64,000 nt of DNA from Chitinophaga sp. HK235 (GTDB lineage Bacteria > Bacteroidota > Bacteroidia > Chitinophagales > Chitinophagaceae). Shown here in pieces: positions 42,190-51,791 of the stretch. Below the pieces are notes generated by a model. That model had not been told where the DNA came from. It ran no database searches and was given only the letters and a program-made list of their open reading frames with translations. Numbering within the stretch: position 1 is the first letter of the stretch; each line of letters starts with the position of its first letter. The stretch lies in NCBI RefSeq assembly GCF_018255755.1, contig NZ_CP073766.1, forward strand, positions 2,666,001 through 2,730,000, given 5' to 3'. A program made the translations under genes and the position numbers.

Positions 42190-42600
42190 TTAACGGGGAT
42201 CTCCTGTTCCGCTTTCACAAAATGATTTCAGGCTTTTCATAAATATTGCCCAGTCATAACTGCAACCGGCAAATGTATCTGTTACTGTTTTCCAGTCTCC
42301 ATGAGTAAACCGCAAGACGGTGTTTCCGTTCTTTTCTTCCAGATCAAAAGACACATGTGTCCCCACCCATTCTTCAATGGAATCGATACACTCCCATTTC
42401 ACCTTTTGGTTGGGGGATAGATCCGTTACTTTCATTTCGTTCCGGAACTGGCCAAAAGTAAATATGTTCACAAACCCTACCGCAGGCTGTGCGGTTGTTT
42501 GTTTACACCACCATGATTCAATGCCTTCCTGGGTGGTAATGGCATTGTAAACCTTGTCCGGACTGGTTTTTATCACTAATTTATGTTTGATATCTGCCAT
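42190..42600 (-). CDS. SRPBCC / AHSA1-like START-domain protein
   Basis: 136 residues from ATG 42600 (MADIKHKLVIKTSPDKVYNA); the frame remains open to 42636 but has no better start. The signature is ITTQEGIESWWCKQ, VKWECIDSIEEWVGTHVSF and a C-terminal WAIFMKSLKSFCESG. Members bind hydrophobic ligands or act as Hsp90 co-chaperone-like proteins. It heads the small leftward set with the SnoaL-like gene. Confidence 0.85.
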   Translation of the reverse strand: MADIKHKLVIKTSPDKVYNAITTQEGIESWWCKQTTAQPAVGFVNIFTFGQFRNEMKVTDLSPNQKVKWECIDSIEEWVGTHVSFDLEEKNGNTVLRFTHGDWKTVTDTFAGCSYDWAIFMKSLKSFCESGTGDPR

Positions 42601-42740
42601 GACGCTCTTGATTTTATTGTGAGATATTATTAACAAAACTATGGTTTAAATATTTCGCTGACACGTGGCTAAATGGACATTATTACAGGGTGATCCGGAC
42701 AAAAAATCCTGGGTCAGTGCAATCCGGTATCATCGGAGAT

Positions 42741-42759
42741 AAACGATATATTATCGTTT
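42741..42759. promoter_or_regulatory. inverted repeat upstream of the ECF sigma factor gene
   Basis: AAACGATA-TAT-TATCGTTT, 8-bp perfect arms, about 80 bp before the sigma factor start and just upstream of a possible -33 TTTG (42780-42783) and -7-like TATCTTGG (42804-42811). It may be an operator of the sigma gene or of the divergent SRPBCC gene. Confidence 0.4.
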
Positions 42760-42840
42760 CAAAACGCGGACACAACACGTTTGTATTTTATTATTATTGT
42801 CATTATCTTGGATAATTGTTACAAATACCTTTAATAAGCT

Positions 42841-43434
42841 ATGGGGGAGCCTGTAGATGAAGCACGACAAACCGGTACACCGGCACAGCATGATGCAGCA
42901 GCGCTTGAACCTGTATTTAAAGCGTGTTATGCTGCATTGCTGGCCTATGCCTGTAAGTATGTGACCCGGGAAACCGCAGAAGATATTATTCAGGATGTTT
43001 TTATACAATTATACCGGAAGGGCCCCTCTCTTTCTATCAGCACCAGCATCAGGAGTTATCTTTTCCGCAGCGTACATAATGGTTGCCTTGATTATATCAG
43101 GCAGCAGGCCGTACATCAGCGTTATGTGAATGCCACCATTCCCGGGCTCAGTGAAGCGGAGCTGGACTATTTCAGTCCTGACGGCCCCCGGCAAAGTCTG
43201 CTCCAACAAGATAACCTGGCAGCCAGTGTATGGCAGGCCATAGAGGCCCTGCCTCCCAAATGCCGTGAAGTGGTGAAACTGCGTTACCAGCAGGGTCTCA
43301 AAACCGGTGAAATATCAGCAGCAATGGGCATCTCGGCACGTACCGTAGAAACACAGCTGTACAAAGCCATCAAACAACTGCGCGGACTCATACGCAAAGC
43401 CAACACTTTCCTCTCCTCCATTACGCTGTTTTAA
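42841..43434 (+). CDS. ECF sigma-70 family RNA polymerase sigma factor (FecI-like, Bacteroidota expansion)
   Basis: 197 residues. Region 2 (VFKACYAALLAYACKYVTRE, AEDIIQDVFIQLYRK, SYLFRSVHNGCLDYIRQQ) and region 4 (ALPPKCREVVKLRYQQGLKTGE, MGISARTVETQLYKAIKQL) are both complete. It directs transcription of the following SusC/SusD pair, under control of the FecR anti-sigma factor 91 bp downstream. Confidence 0.94.
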   Translation: MGEPVDEARQTGTPAQHDAAALEPVFKACYAALLAYACKYVTRETAEDIIQDVFIQLYRKGPSLSISTSIRSYLFRSVHNGCLDYIRQQAVHQRYVNATIPGLSEAELDYFSPDGPRQSLLQQDNLAASVWQAIEALPPKCREVVKLRYQQGLKTGEISAAMGISARTVETQLYKAIKQLRGLIRKANTFLSSITLF

Positions 43435-43525
43435 GGAGCGCTTATATTAACTTTCTCTTCCGGTAAAAAAAATTTAGAAAAAACAGTACGTAGTTTTTAT
43501 CCCTTTCTCGTCTAAATTATATGAA

Positions 43526-44506
43526 ATGGCACCTAATAATACTAACGGGTTGGATTACACGATATTAATAAAGTTTATCGATGGCCAGGCCAGCCCTGCG
43601 GAAACCGCTGAGGTGGCCGCCTGGCTGGAAGCCGCTCCCGGCAACCGTGAGCTGTATTTCCAGGTCAAAGATATACTGGACCAGCTGCGTGTGTCAGAAG
43701 TGACCCGGGAAGAAACGGATCAACGCTGGCTGCAGATAGCGGCTCAACTACAGCAGTCCACAGACGTAGCTACCCCGGTACGGCGCCTGCACTGGCTGAA
43801 ATACGCAGCGGTATTACTGGTGCTGGTGATCGCAGGAGGGATAACCGCCTACGTGCTGACAAAACAGCCCGGGCAGCAGCCCCTCATCACCCTGGTATCA
43901 CAGAAGCCAACCGTACAGCACATTGTGCTGCCCGACAGCACCCGCATCTGGGTAAAGCCAGGCAGCTCCCTGCAGTACCGCAACGTAAAAGACGGTCTGC
44001 GTGAACTGTGGCTGAACGGCAGCGGATACTTTGAAGTAGTGAAAAATACAGCAACGCCTTTCAAAATACATACTCCCGGTATCACCGTAATAGTATTGGG
44101 AACCTCATTTACAGTGAACGATGATCAACTCAGCACCAACGTAATAGTCAACACCGGAATGGTAAAAGCCAGCGCCCACAGCCGGGAAATGCTGGTACGG
44201 CCCGGACAAAGAGTAACAGTAATCAACAACCAGCTTCAGATGGATAGCGTTAATGCACAACTGTTTGCTGCCTGGAAAGACGGTGATTATAAATTTGAAA
44301 ACACCTCCATGGAGGAAATCAAAGAATTATTGCAGATCAACTACGGGTATCATGTAGAAATATTACAGCCGCAAAAACTCCGGAATACAAGCATCAGCGG
44401 CCGCGTACTGATAACAGATGAACTAAGCTTATGCAAGTCGCTGGCAGGTATGCTGGAAGCCGATGTCAGAAAAGATAGTAACCGGATCATTATTCAACCA
44501 AAATAA
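43526..44506 (+). CDS. FecR-family anti-sigma factor
   Basis: 326 residues. Cytosolic N-terminus (about 1-88, the sigma-binding part), one membrane helix (about 90-111, LKYAAVLLVLVIAGGITAYVL), a periplasmic FecR domain (about 125-225, HIVLPDSTRIWVKPGSSLQY, TPFKIHTPGITVIVLGTSF) and the C-terminal DUF4974 region (FENTSMEEIKELLQINYGYHVE). It senses the TonB-coupled state of the SusC receptor and releases the ECF factor. It precedes the receptor gene by 222 bp. Confidence 0.93.
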   Translation: MAPNNTNGLDYTILIKFIDGQASPAETAEVAAWLEAAPGNRELYFQVKDILDQLRVSEVTREETDQRWLQIAAQLQQSTDVATPVRRLHWLKYAAVLLVLVIAGGITAYVLTKQPGQQPLITLVSQKPTVQHIVLPDSTRIWVKPGSSLQYRNVKDGLRELWLNGSGYFEVVKNTATPFKIHTPGITVIVLGTSFTVNDDQLSTNVIVNTGMVKASAHSREMLVRPGQRVTVINNQLQMDSVNAQLFAAWKDGDYKFENTSMEEIKELLQINYGYHVEILQPQKLRNTSISGRVLITDELSLCKSLAGMLEADVRKDSNRIIIQPK

Positions 44507-44585
44507 AAATCGCGCTCAAAACAAAACCAGACTTTAGCAACATCATTTTTTAAGCAGAAAAAAAATATCCGGAAAATCCCGATCG

Positions 44586-44603
44586 CCGCAGGTCATCCTG
44601 CGG
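44586..44603 (+). promoter_or_regulatory. hairpin in the leader between FecR and SusC
   Basis: CCGCAGG-TCAT-CCTGCGG, 7 perfect GC-rich pairs and a 4-nt loop, 125 bp before the SusC start. No immediate T-run follows, so it may be an attenuator or the end of the FecR transcript. The 222-bp gap holds no gene. Confidence 0.35.
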
Positions 44604-44728
44604 GAACAGTGACTTTGTTTTTTCTGATGGAAAGGAATCTTTTCCTGTGGGCTAATGTGCGCCCGGGAAATAATCCTTCAGTATTCATATACCACTTTAT
44701 GTAGTCTTTAACCTAAATTTTATCCGTT

Positions 44729-47700
44729 ATGAAATTTGGATCTCTACGGCTTTGCCTGAAGGGAATGGCCGGCCTATGCCTGTTACTGGGCATTACAGCA
44801 TCCTCGTCGCAGGCACAGGATGCCGTGACCAGCGTCCCGGAACAGTATTTCCAGCAACACCGCAAACATATCCCCGCCGATACCGGGCCCGCCAGCCAGG
44901 TCATATCCCTGAAAGACGCACTGGAAAAAGTTTATACCAAATACCAGCTGCGTATAGCCATGAATGAAAAATATGCAAAGAATATTTTTCTGCCGGATAA
45001 ACTCCTCAACACCGGCGCTTCCGCTGCCATCGCCTCTTTACAAAAGATACTCCAGTCATACGACCTCACCCTCAGCATGACCGGTCCCTCACAATATATC
45101 ATTACACCTGCCGAACCACGCCCCGCCCCTGTTCACAAACCAGCGGTCAAAGTAAAGGTTTCAGGCACGGTGAAAGACAAACTCGGCGCGCCGCTGGTAG
45201 GCGTCACCGTTAAAATAATAAGGACGCCTACAGGTACCACCACCAACGACAAAGGTTTCTATGAACTGGACGTAGAACCGACTGACACCCTCGAATTTTC
45301 ATACATCGGCTATCAGGCGCAACAGATCAGTGTCCGCAACAGAGTAGACATCAATGTGGAGATGTTGGCCAAAGAAGGAGGGCTCAATGAAGTGGTGGTG
45401 GTAGGCTTCGGCGCACAGAAAAAGATCAGCCTCGTAGGTGCACAGTCCACCATCAAACCGGAAGAACTGAAGCTGCCGGTGAGAAGCCTGACCAACGCCC
45501 TGGGCGGCCGCCTGGCCGGCGTCGTGGCCGTTCAGCGCAGCGGTGAACCCGGCTACGATGGATCTGATATATGGATACGCGGTATCTCCACTTTCGGCTC
45601 CAGCCCGCGCGGACCACTCATCATCGTTGACGGTGTGCCAGACCGCAGCATCAACGACCTCGACCCCGAAGATGTGGAAAGCTTTACCGTCCTGAAAGAC
45701 GCTTCCGCCACCGCTGTATACGGCACCCGTGGCGCCAACGGTGTTATCCTCGTCAATACCAAAGCAGGGCGCCCTGGCAAACCTCAGATCAACATAGAAC
45801 TTAACCAGGCCGTTACCAAATTCACACAGCTGCCCAAATTCGTAGATGCGCCCACGTTCATGCGTCTCTACAACGAAGGGCTCACCATGCGCGGAAGAAC
45901 ACCCCTCTACACAGAAGACAGGATACAAAAACATATCAGCGGCGAAGACCCCGACCTCTATCCCAACGTAGACTGGTTCAAGGTACTGTTCAATGAATAC
46001 GGCCAGAACAGAAGAGCCAACCTCAATGTGCGTGGCGGCTCCGAGTTCGCCACCTATTATATATCAGCCGGGTACTACTCTGAAGTAGGTCTGCTGAAAC
46101 GCGACAACATACAATCCTACAATTCATCCATCAAACTGGACCGCTACAACTTCACCACCAATGTAGACGCCAACATCACCAAAACAACCAAACTGGAACT
46201 GGGCGTCAACGGCTTTATCATCAATAGTAACTACCCCGGTATCGGCACAGGTGCCCTGTTTAATCTCGCTACCCAGGTACCTCCACACCTGATACCGCCG
46301 CAATATTCCAACGGACAATGGCCCAAGATCCCCGGTGGCAGCTACCCCAGTCCGTACCGCAACCTTACCCAGTCAGGCTACGCGACCGAATACCGCAACA
46401 CTATCCGTTCCAACATCAGGTTAAGGCAGCAGCTCGACTTCCTGCTGAAAGGACTCTCCTTCACCAGCATGTTTGCATTTGACTCTTACAGCTGGAATAA
46501 TCTCAACAGAAAGAGGGAAGTGCAGACCTACTACGCTACCGGCCGTGACTCTGCCGGCAACCTGCTCACCAGGATTGTTGATCCCGGCTCCAATGTACTG
46601 GGCTTCGAGGTTTTAAGAGGCGGTGACCGCCGCTTTTATACAGAAACAGCGCTGAACTATGCACGAAAATTCGGTGACCACGACGTATCTGCGTTACTGT
46701 TATATAATCAGTCTGACTATGTTGATGCAGATGCCGGTGATCTTATCAGCTCTATTCCCTTTCGTGTAAGAGGTCTCAGCGGCAGGGCCACCTATGGCTA
46801 TAAGAGCCGTTATTTTGCGGAAGCCAACTTCGGATACAACGGCTCCGAAAACTTCACGCCCAGAAAACGCTACGGCCTCTTCCCCTCCTTTGGTGCAGGC
46901 TGGGTAGTATCCAATGAAAACTTTTTTGCACCACTCAGCAATGTGATCTCCTACCTTAAGCTGCGCTATACCTATGGGTTGTCAGGCAACAGCAACACCG
47001 GGTCCCGTTTCCTCTTCCTTACACGGATAAAGAGTGATAACAACCTGGGCTATACGTTTGGCGTCCCCGGCAACACCACTTCCTACGGTGGTTTGCAGGA
47101 AGATCAGATCGGATCGGAGGTGAGCTGGGAAACAGGCAAGCGGCAGAACCTTGGTATCGAAATAAAAGCATTTCGGGATGAACTGTCACTGATTGTGGAA
47201 CTGTTCAACGAACGCAGAACAGGCATCCTGCTGCGGCAATACGACATTCCCTATTCTTCGGGCTATACCACCGATAATATTCCTTACCGTAATATCGGGA
47301 TCACGGAAAACAAAGGGATTGATATCACACTCGACTACAACAAGTCATTTTCCAAAAACTACTGGGTGGCCTTCAGGGGTAACTTCAATTTCAACATCAA
47401 CAAAAACATATATGACGGTCTTCCGCCCTGGCAGTATCCCTGGCTCGACCGCACCGGCCACACCATCGATCAGCGTTTCGGATATGTGGCATTGGGTCTC
47501 TTCACCGATTCAGCAGATATCGCCAAATCTCCCAAACAATCAGGAGATGTACGTCCCGGAGATATCAAATATGCGGACCTTAACGGTGATGGCATCATCA
47601 ACAGTTTCGATCAAAAGGCAATCGGCTATGGCCCTGTGCCCCGCATTGTATATGGTCTCAACTTCAGCGTGGGAGCCAAAGGCTTCGACCTCAGCCTCTT

Positions 47701-48133
47701 CTTCCAGGGTGTAGCTATGGTGGATTTTATGTATAGCGGCGGTCATGGTACCAACCCCTTCTATGAAGGTCCTACTATCGGGAACCTATATACGGCAGCC
47801 ACCGACCGCTGGACACCCGATAATCCCAACAACAGGCCTTTCTATCCACGTATGTCTACCCGCCAGGATATCACTACTAACTATTACGAAAGCACATGGT
47901 GGCTCAAACGCGCCGATTATATCCGCCTGAAAAGTGCCGAGCTGGGATACACCTTCAGCATGAAGAAACTGCAGCGATACGGCCTCAAAAACCTGCGCGC
48001 CTATGTTAACGGCACCAACCTGTTCACCATCTCGCCCTGGAAGATCTGGGACCCTGAACTGGGCGACGGCAGAGGCACCGCATACCCTAACACCACTTCG
48101 TACAACTTCGGCATCCGCGCCAGTTTCAAATAA
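44729..48133 (+). CDS. SusC/RagA-family TonB-linked outer-membrane receptor
   Basis: 1134 residues. Signal peptide to about 30, a secretin/TonB short N-terminal (STN) domain (about 55-125), which is the signal to FecR, then a CarboxypepD_reg-like domain (about 140-213), the SusC signature VVVVGFGAQKK (222-232), plug (TNALGGRLAGVVAVQRSG, DIWIRGISTFGSS, VTVLKDASATAVYGTRGANGV-type region) and a large barrel ending FGIRASFK. It binds and imports oligosaccharides or similar nutrients together with SusD, with TonB energy. Confidence 0.96.
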   Translation: MKFGSLRLCLKGMAGLCLLLGITASSSQAQDAVTSVPEQYFQQHRKHIPADTGPASQVISLKDALEKVYTKYQLRIAMNEKYAKNIFLPDKLLNTGASAAIASLQKILQSYDLTLSMTGPSQYIITPAEPRPAPVHKPAVKVKVSGTVKDKLGAPLVGVTVKIIRTPTGTTTNDKGFYELDVEPTDTLEFSYIGYQAQQISVRNRVDINVEMLAKEGGLNEVVVVGFGAQKKISLVGAQSTIKPEELKLPVRSLTNALGGRLAGVVAVQRSGEPGYDGSDIWIRGISTFGSSPRGPLIIVDGVPDRSINDLDPEDVESFTVLKDASATAVYGTRGANGVILVNTKAGRPGKPQINIELNQAVTKFTQLPKFVDAPTFMRLYNEGLTMRGRTPLYTEDRIQKHISGEDPDLYPNVDWFKVLFNEYGQNRRANLNVRGGSEFATYYISAGYYSEVGLLKRDNIQSYNSSIKLDRYNFTTNVDANITKTTKLELGVNGFIINSNYPGIGTGALFNLATQVPPHLIPPQYSNGQWPKIPGGSYPSPYRNLTQSGYATEYRNTIRSNIRLRQQLDFLLKGLSFTSMFAFDSYSWNNLNRKREVQTYYATGRDSAGNLLTRIVDPGSNVLGFEVLRGGDRRFYTETALNYARKFGDHDVSALLLYNQSDYVDADAGDLISSIPFRVRGLSGRATYGYKSRYFAEANFGYNGSENFTPRKRYGLFPSFGAGWVVSNENFFAPLSNVISYLKLRYTYGLSGNSNTGSRFLFLTRIKSDNNLGYTFGVPGNTTSYGGLQEDQIGSEVSWETGKRQNLGIEIKAFRDELSLIVELFNERRTGILLRQYDIPYSSGYTTDNIPYRNIGITENKGIDITLDYNKSFSKNYWVAFRGNFNFNINKNIYDGLPPWQYPWLDRTGHTIDQRFGYVALGLFTDSADIAKSPKQSGDVRPGDIKYADLNGDGIINSFDQKAIGYGPVPRIVYGLNFSVGAKGFDLSLFFQGVAMVDFMYSGGHGTNPFYEGPTIGNLYTAATDRWTPDNPNNRPFYPRMSTRQDITTNYYESTWWLKRADYIRLKSAELGYTFSMKKLQRYGLKNLRAYVNGTNLFTISPWKIWDPELGDGRGTAYPNTTSYNFGIRASFK

Positions 48134-48144
48134 AACATAACATC

Positions 48145-49965
48145 ATGACTCATTCATACCACAAACATATACTACTGTTCCTCCTGCTGTTATTGTCTGC
48201 TGCCGGTTGCAAAAAAGGCTACCTGGATACTGTACCCGACAATATCACCACGCTGAAGGACGTATTCACCAACCGCGCCATGACAGAACAATGGCTTGCC
48301 AGGCTGTATAACCCCATGCCCGATATGTGGAACCAGCCTTACAGCGTTCCCTGGACCGGACAATGCGACGAAGCCGACTATGCCTGGGTGCAGCCTGGCA
48401 TCAACTCCGGTGCTATCACACCCGACAATGCCAGCCCCTCCTACTGGAACAGCTATTACCAGACCATCCGGCAGGCAGCCATCTTCCTGCAGAATGCCGA
48501 TCAGAACCAGGAGATCAAAGCCTTGCCCGGTGGTGACAGACTTTTAAAACAATACAAGGCTGAAGCCCGCTTCCTCAGAGCCTACTACTACTGGCTGCTG
48601 ATGCGCCAGTACGGCCCTGTAGTGCTGATGGGTGAAACACCCAGGCTGCCTGAAGATAATTTTCAGATACCCCGCAGCACCTGGGATGAATGTGCGGCAT
48701 ATGTGCTCTCCGAAATGGACAAAGCCTTCCCCGATGTGCCGGTACAACATGTGAACCCGGTAGATCCCACCCAGGCTGATGTAACACAAACCGGGCGTAT
48801 CACACAGCCCATCATCCTGGCCGTAAAATCACAGATATTACTGTATCACGCCAGCCCGTTGTTTAATGGCAACACCGAACTCGCTTCCTTTAAAAATACG
48901 GATGGTACCACGTTGTTTAATCAGTCGTATGACAAGGAGAGATGGAAAAAAGCTGCTGATGCGGCCAAAGCCGTTATAGATCTTAACCGCTGGGAATTAT
49001 ACACGGTGGCTGATCCGGATCCTTTCCGTGCCGCGTTCCTCTCCTGCCGCAACCTCTTCTTCGATGGCTGGCAGAAAGAAGCCATATGGATACGTACCTC
49101 CTCCGCCCATGTAAGCAACTGGGAACGACACTGCTCTCCGCGCTGCGCCAACGGCCAGGGCTGGAACGGTATTGCCGTCACACAGGAACAGGTGGATATT
49201 TTCAGAACGGCCAACGGCAAAGCCATCAGTGATAACAGCAGCGGCTATACGGAGGATGGTTTTACGGGTAGCGCCACACCCTATTATGTGAGCGGAACCT
49301 ATAACATGTATACCAACCGCGAACCACGCTTTTATGTAGATGTGACCTTCAATGGTGCTGTAGTACCGGTGGTGCCTGAGTCGGGGCAGACAAGGGTCGA
49401 GTTCTTCTTCACCGGCAACTCCGGCAAGAACGGCGCCCCGCGTGACTGGCCCTCTACCGGCTATACCGCCCGCAAGAACATCCATCCCAATACTGATTTC
49501 CGGACAGGCAGAAATTTTTCAAGACCGGCTATGATGATACGACTTGGTGAGATTTATCTCAACTACGCCGAAGCCCTCAATGAGTACGAGCCCGGCAATC
49601 CTGACATCCTCAAATACCTCAACAAAATCCGTAACAGAGGCGGGCTCCCTGATATGCAGCCAGGTTTATCGCAGGAGGAAATGCGCAGACAGATACGCCT
49701 GGAACGCCGTATAGAGCTGATGTTTGAAGGCCACCGCTACTGGGACGTCCGCCGCTGGAAAGTGGCCAATGACCCCGACCAGCACCAGGGCGGCGCATTT
49801 CACGGCATGAACATAGAAAAAGGAACATCCCTCTCCGATCCGGAATTTCATAAAAGGATCGTGTCTTTCACCAGAGCAAACTGGCAGAACAAATTTTATT
49901 TCTATCCCATTCCCCAGAGCGAAATAGACCGAAACAAGGTACTGATGCAGTTCCCGGGCTACTAA
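48145..49965 (+). CDS. SusD/RagB-family nutrient-binding outer-membrane lipoprotein
   Basis: 606 residues. Lipobox Cys22 (LLSAAGCKKG), the family opening GYLDTVPDN, the TPR-like helices (LKQYKAEARFLRAYYYWLLMRQYGPV) and the C-terminal RIELMFEGHRYWDVRRWK, KFYFYPIPQSEIDRN. It covers the SusC barrel on the cell surface. It follows SusC by 11 bp and ends the operon; no glycoside hydrolase or peptidase gene follows in this direction. Confidence 0.96.
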   Translation: MTHSYHKHILLFLLLLLSAAGCKKGYLDTVPDNITTLKDVFTNRAMTEQWLARLYNPMPDMWNQPYSVPWTGQCDEADYAWVQPGINSGAITPDNASPSYWNSYYQTIRQAAIFLQNADQNQEIKALPGGDRLLKQYKAEARFLRAYYYWLLMRQYGPVVLMGETPRLPEDNFQIPRSTWDECAAYVLSEMDKAFPDVPVQHVNPVDPTQADVTQTGRITQPIILAVKSQILLYHASPLFNGNTELASFKNTDGTTLFNQSYDKERWKKAADAAKAVIDLNRWELYTVADPDPFRAAFLSCRNLFFDGWQKEAIWIRTSSAHVSNWERHCSPRCANGQGWNGIAVTQEQVDIFRTANGKAISDNSSGYTEDGFTGSATPYYVSGTYNMYTNREPRFYVDVTFNGAVVPVVPESGQTRVEFFFTGNSGKNGAPRDWPSTGYTARKNIHPNTDFRTGRNFSRPAMMIRLGEIYLNYAEALNEYEPGNPDILKYLNKIRNRGGLPDMQPGLSQEEMRRQIRLERRIELMFEGHRYWDVRRWKVANDPDQHQGGAFHGMNIEKGTSLSDPEFHKRIVSFTRANWQNKFYFYPIPQSEIDRNKVLMQFPGY

Positions 49966-49972
49966 TAAAACG

Positions 49973-50009
49973 ATAAAGCCGCCTGAATCATACGATCAGG
50001 CGGCTTTAT
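49973..50009. terminator. bidirectional terminator between SusD and the leftward lipoprotein gene
   Basis: ATAAAGCCGCCTGA/TCAGGCGGCTTTAT (49973-49986 and 49996-50009), 14 perfect pairs and a 9-nt loop, with A-rich left and T-rich right flanks. The two genes converge. Confidence 0.85.
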
Positions 50010-50031
50010 TAAATAACTTAGCGTGTATGGA

Positions 50032-51642
50032 TCAGATTCCTTTATCCTGAAATTCAGCAGGAATATTATAACGACCCTTTTTATAGGGCACCATAATTCT
50101 GTCCAGTGGCGTATTTCCTCCCATACAACTACCCGGAAAAATCACGAGGTCATAATTTTCCTGCTGGCCGGAATGCTGTAGTACCCATTTATTATTACTG
50201 CATTTTTGTATACCATTGCCAGCATCATAAGCATTTTGCGTAACAATATTCATTACCGGAAACAGCTTCTCCTCCTGAAATGCAATCATATCATCCCAGG
50301 AAACACTGCTTCCCATATGCGTGATGCCGCCGGATACTACGATACCGGTGGTATGCGTTCCTATCCTGATAAGCTTATCGAAAGAACCGGAATTGCCATA
50401 CATTCCTCCCCCGCCGGCGTTCAGCAGATACGCAGCGGTTTGCCAGTGTCCATCTGTTTTTTTGAAAGCCCATACATCAACCCAGCCTGAAAACGGTGCT
50501 CCACCGCTCTTTCCTCTGTTGGTGAATATAGCTACACAGTAGGTATTATTATCCTGCTGAAAGTACAGGATGGAGTCAAGGTTACGCTCTATCTTTTCTG
50601 CGGCGCCTCCACCAATTCCTATTTCTGTGGATACGGTATCGTATACTTTTTTAGTCAGGCTTTCAATATTCCCGGCCAGAAAATCGGTTTGAACAGGCAG
50701 TAAACTCAGTTCTCCGGAATAGGCCGTTCCTATTGCAGTCCGCATATACCGCCACAGGTCATCATATGTTTTTGCGGTGCTTAATTTATCCAGAAACTGT
50801 TTTACCAGGCGGCCGGTTTTGGTATCACCATGCTGTTGTATAAACGAGAGATATTCAGCCTTATTCTCCGGATACAGTGAACCAAGATCATCCCGATGAT
50901 CAAATGATGGAGTGTTATCTTCCCCGAAAAGATAATCATAGCAATAACGTTCATGAAGCTCCCTGGCCTCTGCAACAAAGATGCTGTTGGGATGAGTATC
51001 CAGGAACTTTTCCCAGTTAAGGGCTCTCTTTCCAATCAGATTGAATGAAACGATCAGTCCCGCATCTGCACTGTATAGCACCGTATCTTCATCGGCTTGT
51101 AGCTGCAGGAACATACTATAATCAGCAGGCAGGGAGGTCTTGAATAAATGTGTATAGAAAGAAGGCTCGATACGCAGTTCCGTATACCCTTCTCCGATGC
51201 CCCATGGTTCAATACCCGCTGTGGCCAGCAGTTGAATACGTTGCTGTACCTTGGCAGGCGGCACCACGGCCTTCTTTGCTTCCGAGTAATAGTTGACATA
51301 TTCATCCAGCCATTTAGCTTCATTGCCGGAAATCCCTGCCAGTGCAGTGTCTACATAAAGTGCAAGCGAACGATAAAGTTTGGCGGCCGTTTCCGCATTT
51401 ATACCCGGCAGCTGAGCAGCAATGGCTTGTCTCTTGCTGACGATGGCTGACACATAAGCTTCGGTAGACAAGGCCGGAATATCCACAGCCTTTTTCGCCG
51501 GCCCTGAATCCGTATGGGCTGCGTTTACTCCTTGTTGTTTGTTACCCGGCTTTTTATTACCAAAATTGCATGCTGTCAGCAATATAACAGGAATTAAGAA
51601 AACAGTTATTTCCTTTCTGAGGTCCATCAATATATTCTTCAT
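50032..51642 (-). CDS. lipoprotein of unknown function
   Basis: 536 residues with a lipoprotein signal (VILLTACNFG, Cys25) and a Lys/Gln-rich linker. The body has an all-helical first part (about 60-330) and a C-terminal beta region with GGAPFSGWVDVW, GGGGMYGNSG and GGITHMGSSVSWDD. No catalytic motif is clear. A second start at 51627 (MDLRKEI) would also keep the signal peptide. It is a single transcription unit between terminators at 49973-50009 and 51728-51765. Confidence 0.65.
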   Translation of the reverse strand: MKNILMDLRKEITVFLIPVILLTACNFGNKKPGNKQQGVNAAHTDSGPAKKAVDIPALSTEAYVSAIVSKRQAIAAQLPGINAETAAKLYRSLALYVDTALAGISGNEAKWLDEYVNYYSEAKKAVVPPAKVQQRIQLLATAGIEPWGIGEGYTELRIEPSFYTHLFKTSLPADYSMFLQLQADEDTVLYSADAGLIVSFNLIGKRALNWEKFLDTHPNSIFVAEARELHERYCYDYLFGEDNTPSFDHRDDLGSLYPENKAEYLSFIQQHGDTKTGRLVKQFLDKLSTAKTYDDLWRYMRTAIGTAYSGELSLLPVQTDFLAGNIESLTKKVYDTVSTEIGIGGGAAEKIERNLDSILYFQQDNNTYCVAIFTNRGKSGGAPFSGWVDVWAFKKTDGHWQTAAYLLNAGGGGMYGNSGSFDKLIRIGTHTTGIVVSGGITHMGSSVSWDDMIAFQEEKLFPVMNIVTQNAYDAGNGIQKCSNNKWVLQHSGQQENYDLVIFPGSCMGGNTPLDRIMVPYKKGRYNIPAEFQDKGI

Positions 51643-51727
51643 AGAATGAATAAAAAATTAATATAATCCGAGCCGAAGATAATGTAAAAGGACTATTTGT
51701 GAAACTAATAAACTGTCTTGTATCACT

Positions 51728-51765
51728 AAAAAGCCGCATAGATCATACAATCTATGCGGCTTTTT
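51728..51765 (-). terminator. intrinsic terminator after the phospholipase D-like gene
   Basis: AAAAAGCCGCATAGAT/ATCTATGCGGCTTTTT (51728-51743 and 51750-51765), 16 perfect pairs and a 6-nt loop, a textbook bidirectional terminator. It lies 26 bp past the phospholipase D-like stop. Confidence 0.9.
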
Positions 51766-51791
51766 CTCATCTGTACAATCAATCACATATA

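Noticed and set aside
45299..45934. Minus-strand open frame of about 211 codons inside SusC
   Set aside because: Shadow of the GC-rich SusC plug sequence.
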